NCBI RefSeq assembly: GCF_024585285.1
Contig: NZ_CP040755.1
Coordinates: forward strand, 124,001-188,000
Source: Colwellia sp. M166
GTDB taxonomy: Bacteria > Pseudomonadota > Gammaproteobacteria > Enterobacterales > Alteromonadaceae
Direction of reading: 5' to 3'
DNA: 64,000 bases
Shown here: positions 57,985-64,000 of the stretch, piece by piece
Numbering within the stretch: the first letter of the stretch is position 1
Layout: each line of letters opens with the position of its first letter
Position numbers and translations under genes: made by a program
Notes under the pieces: model-generated
What the model was told of the DNA's origin: nothing
The model's input: the letters and a program-made list of their open reading frames with translations, nothing else
The model's database searches: none

Positions 57985-58437
57985 ATGACATCTATCCCTG
58001 AATTTATGACTGCTAAACACCGTGAATGTGATGAGTTTTTTATTGCCGCCGAAAATGCAATTACAGAAGATAATTGGCCATTAGCTAACCAAAGCTTTCA
58101 GCAATTTTCTGAAGAATTAGCATTACATTTTCAAGCAGAAGAAAATATTCTATTTCCTGAATTTGAACAAGCCACCGGTATTACTCAAGGACCTACGCAA
58201 GTGATGCGTGGTGAACATCAACAAATGCGTGCTTTAGTGGCTGATTTATTACAGGCACTCAGTGTCGAAGATAAAGATGCTTATATTGGTGCGTCAGAAA
58301 CCCTTATGGTATTAATGCAGCAGCATAATATGAAAGAAGAAATGATGTTATATCCCATGACACAGCAGCGTGTACCTGCGCCTGATGCCTTGTTAACTCA
58401 AGTTATTGAGCATTGCCAAATAGCTGAAAATAGCTAA
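57985..58437 (+). CDS. Hemerythrin HHE domain protein
   Basis: A 150-aa four-helix di-iron protein. Ligand pattern: H12 region (TAKHRECDE), HFQAEENILFPEF, MRGEHQQMRAL, QQHNMKEEMMLYP. Such proteins bind O2 or NO or support iron-sulfur repair. It starts a + strand set with DUF2249 and a 12-helix membrane protein, an association seen in nitrosative/microaerobic gene sets of proteobacteria. It is divergent from fdhD with 284 bp between them. No clear FNR or NsrR site was identified. Confidence 0.9.
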   Translation: MTSIPEFMTAKHRECDEFFIAAENAITEDNWPLANQSFQQFSEELALHFQAEENILFPEFEQATGITQGPTQVMRGEHQQMRALVADLLQALSVEDKDAYIGASETLMVLMQQHNMKEEMMLYPMTQQRVPAPDALLTQVIEHCQIAENS

Positions 58438-58446
58438 TTAGTCGTG

Positions 58447-58713
58447 ATGAAAATAATGGCAGTAAATGTCAGTGCATTGGCGCCGCCTGAGCCAATGCAG
58501 GTGATTTTATCTGCACTTGCCCAGTTACCAAATGGCGCTGTGCTGAAAGTAAGCCATCGGCGAGAGCCGTTTCCATTATATGAACGACTGGTTGCTAATG
58601 GCTGGTTGTACCATAGTAAGCAAGTCTTAGATGAGAACTTTGTTATTTATATCGCAAAAGAGATTGATAAACAGCAGTTTAGCGCTTTTATCGACTCAGA
58701 TATTGAGTTGTAA
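58447..58713 (+). CDS. DUF2249 domain protein
   Basis: An 88-aa (or 89-aa from GTG 58444) protein with the DUF2249 core: DVSALAPPEP-like NVSALAPPEPMQVILSAL, then VLKVSHRREPFPLYERL and GWLYHSKQ. Similar in fold to the SirA/TusA-like domain. It lies 9 bp after the hemerythrin gene and is regularly found beside HHE proteins in denitrifying or NO-stress contexts. The function is undefined. Confidence 0.85.
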   Translation: MKIMAVNVSALAPPEPMQVILSALAQLPNGAVLKVSHRREPFPLYERLVANGWLYHSKQVLDENFVIYIAKEIDKQQFSAFIDSDIEL

Positions 58714-58769
58714 ACGCTTTATCGAGCTGTTGTTGTCATTACTGAAAATTTAACCTTTGCAGATTACTC

Positions 58770-60083
58770 ATGAATATCGCTAATTTATCATTTAGTGCCT
58801 TACCACCCATCAGCGTACCATTTCGTTATTTCATTAGTGCGGTTATTTTTTTGCTGATAACGGCACTTTTGATACTGACTTCGGGTGAGACAATTTGGCT
58901 GAATCGATGGCAGCCAACTTTGTTAGCGGTGACCCATTTATTTACCTTAGGCTCTGTTTCAATGGTGATGATGGGAGCTATCTACCAATTTCTCCCGGTT
59001 ATTGGTGGCGTAGGTATCGCTAATGTCCGCATTGTTGCTACGCTATCTCATAGTTTACATACCCTAGGCACATTAGTTTTGGCATGGAGTTTTATTTTTC
59101 CAAGTACCTTAGCTCATATTATCGCTATGTTAGCGTTAGGCCTTGGTTTTTCTGGTTATATTTTTTCGGTTATTCAAGTCTTAGTTAAAAAACTGAGCCA
59201 AGGGCAGACCATTATTGGTATCAGGCTTGCGATGTTATCGTTAATTTCTGTTGTACTGTTAGGCTTACTTTTTATTGCGCAACGTAGCTTAATACTCGAT
59301 GTAAACATCAGTTTTTTGACCGATAAAAATTATACCGATATACATGCTTTATTGGGTGGTTTTGGTTGGGCAGGGCTATTGATTTTGGCGGTAAGCTTAC
59401 AAATCATTCCGATGTTTCATGTTACGCCAAATTTCCCTAAATGGCTGGGGAAATATCTACCAAGCGTTTTAGTTCTATTGTTATTACTGTTGTTTATTTT
59501 TAAACCCAATAGTACCGGTGGCCAGTTAATTATTGCACTGGTGTTAGTGCTGTACAGTATTTTTAATCTAGCCTTTTTAAGACTATTTAAGCAGCGAAAG
59601 CGTAAAGTTGTGGATACCAGTGTTAGTTTTTGGCAATTTTCCGGCATCAGTTTTTTGGCTTTGAGTTGTTTATACTTTTTACCGGATGTTTTTTATCAGC
59701 AAATATTCGCTGGCAATAAGGCCTTGGCTCTTAGTGCTGTGTTTAGCTATTTTTATCTGCTTAGTATTATCGAGGCGATGTTGTTAAAAATAATGCCTTT
59801 TTTAACCTACACGCATTTGCAAAACCTATGTTTAGTAGATTTTAATGCGATGAGCTATTTACCGCATATGCATGAATTATTGCTGAAAAAACATGGTCAA
59901 ATGTTGTTTAAATTACATGTTATTTCTTGTTTTTTCCTGATATTGACGATTGCCATAGCAAGTTTTTATGCTTTATTTGCAATAGCTATGTTGGTTGAAT
60001 TTAGCTGGCTACTTTTCCTAATGCTTCGCAGCTTATACTTATATCGACAGTGCTTAGCAAAAATAAAAAATAATACCCTTTAA
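58770..60083 (+). CDS. Polytopic membrane protein related to the haem-copper oxidase subunit I / NnrS-like group
   Basis: A 437-aa protein with about 12 hydrophobic helices. Its spaced histidines (AVTHLFTLGSVSMVMMGAIYQF, ATLSHSLHTLGTL, DIHALLGGFGWAGLL, PMFHVTPNF) recall haem-ligating positions of cbb3-like or NnrS-like membrane proteins. It is usually found with hemerythrin and DUF2249 genes, as here. It may be a haem-containing NO-responsive membrane protein, but no activity can be assigned. The NnrS label is tentative. Confidence 0.6.
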   Translation: MNIANLSFSALPPISVPFRYFISAVIFLLITALLILTSGETIWLNRWQPTLLAVTHLFTLGSVSMVMMGAIYQFLPVIGGVGIANVRIVATLSHSLHTLGTLVLAWSFIFPSTLAHIIAMLALGLGFSGYIFSVIQVLVKKLSQGQTIIGIRLAMLSLISVVLLGLLFIAQRSLILDVNISFLTDKNYTDIHALLGGFGWAGLLILAVSLQIIPMFHVTPNFPKWLGKYLPSVLVLLLLLLFIFKPNSTGGQLIIALVLVLYSIFNLAFLRLFKQRKRKVVDTSVSFWQFSGISFLALSCLYFLPDVFYQQIFAGNKALALSAVFSYFYLLSIIEAMLLKIMPFLTYTHLQNLCLVDFNAMSYLPHMHELLLKKHGQMLFKLHVISCFFLILTIAIASFYALFAIAMLVEFSWLLFLMLRSLYLYRQCLAKIKNNTL

Positions 60084-60414
60084 ATACTGTTTTTACCGTT
60101 AAGACTTATCGATGAATATTTGTTCGTTCAGGCCCTGTAAACACTAAATGACGGCTGAGAATCGTGCTTTTTGGCGTTTAAATTCAACATTTTTGCTTTC
60201 GCGCTAGTAAAAACATAACTGTTAAGTATAATGTGCGTGCAAATTTTGTATTTGCAAAAAACTAATCAATCAAACTGTATAATTTTTTGTTCAACTTAGT
60301 GCGTAACTTATCGGTTAGCAGCTAAATATTTTAATGGATATTTAAGTCTTTAACTAAGTGAATAAATAATTGTACAGATTGATTAAAATCTAAAAATATT
60401 TAAGGAACTACTTT
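60084..60414. other. pnp: 331-bp leader region of pnp
   Basis: AT-rich. Two TATAAT-like boxes (60227-60232 and 60278-60283) lack well-spaced -35 boxes, so the promoter is not fixed. In E. coli the pnp leader forms an RNase III-cleaved stem that PNPase uses for autoregulation. I did not see a comparably long perfect stem here. The ribosome site AAGGA (60401-60405) precedes the ATG. Confidence 0.45.
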
Positions 60415-62538
60415 ATGTTCAAACCAGTTACTAAAACTTTTGAATTCGGTCAACATACCGTTACTTTAGAAACGGGCGTTATTGCTCGTCAAGCCACTTG
60501 TGCTGTTATGGCTAGCATGGACGATACCTCAGTATTAGTCTCAGTTGTTGGTAAAAAAGAAGCAAAGCCGGGTCAAGACTTTTTTCCACTAACGGTTAAC
60601 TACCAAGAGCGTACATACGCTGCTGGTAAAATCCCTGGTGGCTTTTTCAAACGTGAAGGTCGTCCTTCAGAAGAAGAAACATTAATTGCTCGTTTGATTG
60701 ACCGTCCAATTCGTCCATTATTCCCAGAAGGGTTTACTAACGAAGTTCAAGTGATCATCACGGTTGTTTCTGCTAACCCAGAAATTGCCCCAGATATTAT
60801 TTCTTTATTAGGTACCTCTGCAGCATTAGCTATTTCAGGTATGCCTTTTAGTGGTCCTGTTGGCGCAGCGCGCGTTGGTTACACTGACGGCAAATACATT
60901 TTAAACCCATTACAGTCTGAACTTGCTAGCTCACAACTTGATTTAGTTGTTTCTGGTACTGATTCTGCGGTATTAATGGTTGAGTCAGAAGCTGATGTGC
61001 TTTCTGAAGAAGTTATGCTTGGCGCTGTAGTATACGGTCATGAGCAAATGCAAACAGCTATCACCGCGATTAAAGAAATGGCTGCTGAAGTTAATAACCC
61101 TAAATGGGAATGGACTGCACCGGTTAAGAACGCTGATTTAGTTGCTAAAATTGCTGAGCTTTCAGAAGCAGCAGTAAACGAAGCTTACCAAATTACTGAA
61201 AAAGCAGTGCGTTATGAAAAAATTGCTGAAATTCGCAACGGTGTAATTGCACAATTGCTTGAAGCTGACGCTGAACTTGACGTACAAGATGCAAAAGACT
61301 TATTCCACGACTTAGAGAAAACGGTTGTTCGTGGCCGTATCACCCAAGGTCACCCTCGTATTGATGGTCGTGATCCTGAAATGATCCGCGCTTTAGACGT
61401 CATGACAGGTGTGCTACCACGTACTCATGGCTCTGCTGTATTTACTCGTGGTGAAACTCAAGCCCTAGTTGCAGCTACGTTAGGTACACAACGTGATGCA
61501 CAACGCCTTGATACTATTATGGGTGAGAAAACTGACAGCTTCATGCTGCATTATAACTTCCCTCCATACTGTGTTGGTGAAACGGGTTTTGTTGGTTCAC
61601 CTAAGCGTCGTGAAATCGGCCATGGTCGTCTAGCAAAACGTGGTATGTTGGCTGTTATGCCTTCTGCGGAAGACTTCCCATATTCAGTTCGTGTTGTATC
61701 TGAAATTACTGAATCTAACGGTTCATCTTCAATGGCTTCTGTTTGTGGTACGTCATTAGCATTGATGGATGCTGGTGTACCAATTAAAGCGTCTGTTGCT
61801 GGTATTGCTATGGGTCTAGTTAAAGAAGGTGACAACTTTGTGGTACTTTCTGACATTTTAGGTGATGAAGATCACTTAGGTGACATGGACTTTAAAGTAG
61901 CCGGTACTACCGGTGGTATTACTGCCCTGCAAATGGACATTAAGATTGAAGGTATTACGCAAGAAATCATGCAAATTGCTTTAAACCAAGCAAAAGCAGC
62001 GCGTACTCATATCTTAAGTGTTATGGATGAAGCGATTGGCGGACATCGTGATGATATCTCGCAATTTGCTCCACGTATTCATACCATGAAAGTTCCACAA
62101 GATAAAATCCGTGACATTATCGGTAAAGGTGGCGCAACAATTCGTCAGTTAACTGAAGAAACGGGCACTACCATTGAAATTGAAGATGACGGTACGGTTA
62201 AAATTGCAGCAACTGACGGCGAACAAGCTAAAGATGCCATTGCTCGTATTACTGCACTGACAGCAGAAATTGAAGTAGGTACTATATACACAGGTAAAGT
62301 GGTACGTATCGTAGACTTCGGTGCTTTTGTTAACGTCTTACCAGGTAAAGATGGTTTGGTACACATTTCTCAAATCTCTGAAGAACGTGTTAACGCTGTT
62401 AGCGATGTATTAACAGAAGGTCAAGACGTAACTGTTAAAGTACTTGAAGTTGACCGTCAAGGCCGTGTACGTTTAAGCATGAAAGAAGCTGCTGAAAAGC
62501 CGGCTACACCAGCGCCTGAAGCTGACAACGCAGAGTAA
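60415..62538 (+). CDS. pnp: Polyribonucleotide nucleotidyltransferase (PNPase)
   Basis: A 707-aa 3'-5' phosphorolytic exoribonuclease of the degradosome. Two RNase PH domains are seen ([20 protein letters not shown] in the first; [27 protein letters not shown] sequence, split over 61557-61626, in the second) with catalytic acids in [18 protein letters not shown] ([12 protein letters not shown]) and S1 ([20 protein letters not shown]) domains follow. In E. coli it follows rpsO directly; here 7.5 kb intervenes. Confidence 0.97.
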   Translation: MFKPVTKTFEFGQHTVTLETGVIARQATCAVMASMDDTSVLVSVVGKKEAKPGQDFFPLTVNYQERTYAAGKIPGGFFKREGRPSEEETLIARLIDRPIRPLFPEGFTNEVQVIITVVSANPEIAPDIISLLGTSAALAISGMPFSGPVGAARVGYTDGKYILNPLQSELASSQLDLVVSGTDSAVLMVESEADVLSEEVMLGAVVYGHEQMQTAITAIKEMAAEVNNPKWEWTAPVKNADLVAKIAELSEAAVNEAYQITEKAVRYEKIAEIRNGVIAQLLEADAELDVQDAKDLFHDLEKTVVRGRITQGHPRIDGRDPEMIRALDVMTGVLPRTHGSAVFTRGETQALVAATLGTQRDAQRLDTIMGEKTDSFMLHYNFPPYCVGETGFVGSPKRREIGHGRLAKRGMLAVMPSAEDFPYSVRVVSEITESNGSSSMASVCGTSLALMDAGVPIKASVAGIAMGLVKEGDNFVVLSDILGDEDHLGDMDFKVAGTTGGITALQMDIKIEGITQEIMQIALNQAKAARTHILSVMDEAIGGHRDDISQFAPRIHTMKVPQDKIRDIIGKGGATIRQLTEETGTTIEIEDDGTVKIAATDGEQAKDAIARITALTAEIEVGTIYTGKVVRIVDFGAFVNVLPGKDGLVHISQISEERVNAVSDVLTEGQDVTVKVLEVDRQGRVRLSMKEAAEKPATPAPEADNAE

Positions 62539-62601
62539 TTTGCCTGCTGTAAATTAAGTTCATTAGCTGTATGACTAAAATATAGCTAATATCTTGTCGA
62601 T

Positions 62602-62630
62602 AAAAAGGGAGCTTAATTGCTCCCTTTTTT
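62602..62630 (+). terminator. Rho-independent terminator after pnp
   Basis: AAAAAGGGAGC with GCTCCCTTTTTT, six-base loop, T6. It starts 64 bp after the pnp stop and 43 bp before nlpI. Confidence 0.9.
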
Positions 62631-62672
62631 ATATACTCATGAGCATAAATACCCACTAGGATTCTGTTTTTC

Positions 62673-63590
62673 GTGCGCTTACTTCTTAAAAATAAATTTC
62701 CCCAGGCTATATTATCCAAAGTATTACTGGTTTCAGGCTTATTATTCGCCCAAGGTTGTACTACCACTAATGATCAACACTCAGTTATAGGTGAGCTGAT
62801 CATTGCTGAACCCATTGCCATTAACGTTAAAGATGAAATAGCGCTAGAGCGCTTAACTCAAGTGCTACAGCGAGCTAAGATTAATGACGAGCAGCGGGCT
62901 GAGTTGTATTATCAACGTGGTATTAAATATGATAAATTCGGCTTGCGAGCATTGGCACATAATGACTTTAACCAAGCGATTAATTTAAAGCCCGATATGG
63001 TAGATGCTTATAACTTTTTAGGTATACACTTTATTCAGCTACAAGAATTTAATCAGTCATATGATGCCTTTGACTCAGTCATCGAATTGGACCCTAATTA
63101 TCAATTTGCTTATTTTAATCGTGGTGTCGCTTTATATTATGGCGGTCGACCCAACTTAGCGGTAGATGACTTTAAAGCCTTTAAAGCATACCAAGTCAAT
63201 GATCCTTACCGTGTGCTATGGCAATATTTAGCTAATGTCGAGTTAGATCAACAACAAGCTGAGCAAGATTTGATTGCTTCGGCAAAATTAATTGATGACA
63301 GCGTTTGGGCAAAAAATGTTATTAATCTCTACTTAGGTAAAATGAGTCAAGAGCTCTTTATTAAGCTTTTAACGGAAAATATTCATACCAACCAAGCGCT
63401 AACAGAGCGTTTGTGTGAAGCGTATTTTTATTTAGGCAAATATAGTCAAATGCAGGGAGATGTAAATGCGGCAATTAACTTTTTTAAACTTGCCATGAGC
63501 ACTAATGTTTATGAATTTGTCGAGCATAGATACGCCAAACTTGAGCTTGATCTCATGCGTCAAAATTTACAACAAAACAGTACACCGTAA
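62673..63590 (+). CDS. nlpI: TPR lipoprotein NlpI
   Basis: A 305-aa outer-membrane lipoprotein adaptor for periplasmic murein hydrolases such as Spr/MepS degradation by Prc. GTG start at 62673. Signal with lipobox FAQGC, Cys29. Tetratricopeptide repeats follow (AELYYQRGIKYDKFGLRALA, DAYNFLGIHFIQLQEFNQSY, FAYFNRGVALYYGGRPNLAV). The family-specific C-terminal EAYFYLGKYSQMQGDVNAAI is conserved. The pnp-nlpI neighbourhood is the same as in E. coli. Confidence 0.92.
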   Translation: MRLLLKNKFPQAILSKVLLVSGLLFAQGCTTTNDQHSVIGELIIAEPIAINVKDEIALERLTQVLQRAKINDEQRAELYYQRGIKYDKFGLRALAHNDFNQAINLKPDMVDAYNFLGIHFIQLQEFNQSYDAFDSVIELDPNYQFAYFNRGVALYYGGRPNLAVDDFKAFKAYQVNDPYRVLWQYLANVELDQQQAEQDLIASAKLIDDSVWAKNVINLYLGKMSQELFIKLLTENIHTNQALTERLCEAYFYLGKYSQMQGDVNAAINFFKLAMSTNVYEFVEHRYAKLELDLMRQNLQQNSTP

Positions 63591-63604
63591 ATACGTAGTA
63601 GTAG

Positions 63605-64000
63605 ATGACTAGCGGTAAAAAAATCACTATCACATTGATAAGCTTAGCGATGTTTATATTGCTAAGCTTATTTTTTTTCATCGCTGAGTATCGTGATAAA
63701 ATCAACCAAGCCACTATCACTCGCCAACAATTATCGTTACTCGAAACTTTTGATATTTTCACTAATACTGATGAACGATTAAGACAATTATTAAATAATA
63801 GCAATCGTCAGGCATGGTTACATTTAGCAAAGCTGCATGCCAATAATAGTGCCGATACTGCTTACCAGTTAGCAGAATATTTTCATCAGCATCAACAAAT
63901 TCAGGCAGCACAACTTTGGTACCGGCTAGCGATACGCCAACACCACACCCCAGCAAGAATAGCACTTGCGAGTAGCTATTTTGCACAGCAGCAATACTCG
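63605..64000 (+). CDS. Membrane-anchored helical-repeat protein, N-terminal part (runs off the window)
   Basis: Open frame of 132 codons from ATG 63605 to the window end with no stop. It has one N-terminal signal-anchor helix (ITLISLAMFILLSLFFFIAE). A coiled stretch follows, then alpha-helical repeats of TPR or Sel1 type (AWLHLAKLHANNSADTAYQL, IQAAQLWYRLAIRQHHTPAR). It starts 15 bp after the nlpI stop, so it is probably co-transcribed. Probably a periplasm-facing scaffold protein; the family cannot be fixed from this part. Confidence 0.65.
   Translation, partial: MTSGKKITITLISLAMFILLSLFFFIAEYRDKINQATITRQQLSLLETFDIFTNTDERLRQLLNNSNRQAWLHLAKLHANNSADTAYQLAEYFHQHQQIQAAQLWYRLAIRQHHTPARIALASSYFAQQQYS

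Overview
The window reads as a chromosomal segment of an AT-rich marine gammaproteobacterium. Protein sequences, frequent TTG starts, the sodium-motive Rsx/Rnf and SstT systems and the gene order all suggest Colwelliaceae/Alteromonadales (Colwellia- or Thalassotalea-like). This placement is inferred from the proteins only; there is no rRNA in the window.

Layout. (1) 1-17.4 kb, + strand: the conserved envelope/lipid A cluster uppS(partial)-cdsA-dxr-rseP-bamA-skp-lpxD-fabZ-lpxA-lpxB-rnhB-dnaE-accA-tilS. It covers undecaprenyl phosphate, phospholipid, isoprenoid, outer-membrane assembly, lipid A and fatty acid supply, with DNA Pol III alpha embedded in it. (2) 17.5-27.9 kb: ordinary single-gene units (sstT, phnA-like, ICMT-like, EamA, DUF885 lipoprotein, GNAT, M28 peptidase, yaeQ, class V aminotransferase, glyoxalase), mostly separated by strong bidirectional terminators. 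(3) 28-35.2 kb: an accessory island. I read its core as the wreck of an integron cassette array with no integrase in the window. It has two recognisable attC sites (31.8-31.9 kb and 32.33-32.42 kb, oriented to the minus strand) and cassette-like genes on the minus strand: a TIR-domain protein, a 63-aa membrane protein and a lipoprotein. Three elements sit exactly inside the attC sites: an IS1182-family IS, a 146-bp MITE sharing its ends, and an IS110/IS1111-group IS whose long non-coding right end is a candidate bridge RNA source. (4) 35.2-45.8 kb, minus strand: EamA, YqaA/DedA, nth, the complete rsxABCDGE operon and a degenerate GGDEF-EAL (CsrD-like) protein. (5) 46-52.9 kb, + strand: the rimP-nusA-infB-rbfA-truB-rpsO translation/transcription operon, preceded by a promoter-terminator unit of about 146 nt instead of the tRNA found there in E. 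coli. (6) 52.97-60.1 kb: material between rpsO and pnp, which are neighbours in E. coli. It consists of an IS4-family element inserted in the loop of the rpsO terminator, a YdeP-type molybdo-oxidoreductase with FdhD, and a divergent hemerythrin/DUF2249/12-TM membrane protein set. (7) 60.4-64 kb: pnp, nlpI and a truncated membrane-anchored helical-repeat protein.

The most interesting part is the attC cluster. Removing the three insertions in silico restores two canonical attC sites. The IS1182-type element and the MITE both sit at the same AAC of the R' box, and the IS1111-type element sits in the R'' box. That makes this small region a natural record of three independent attC-seeking insertions next to a possible TIR defence gene.
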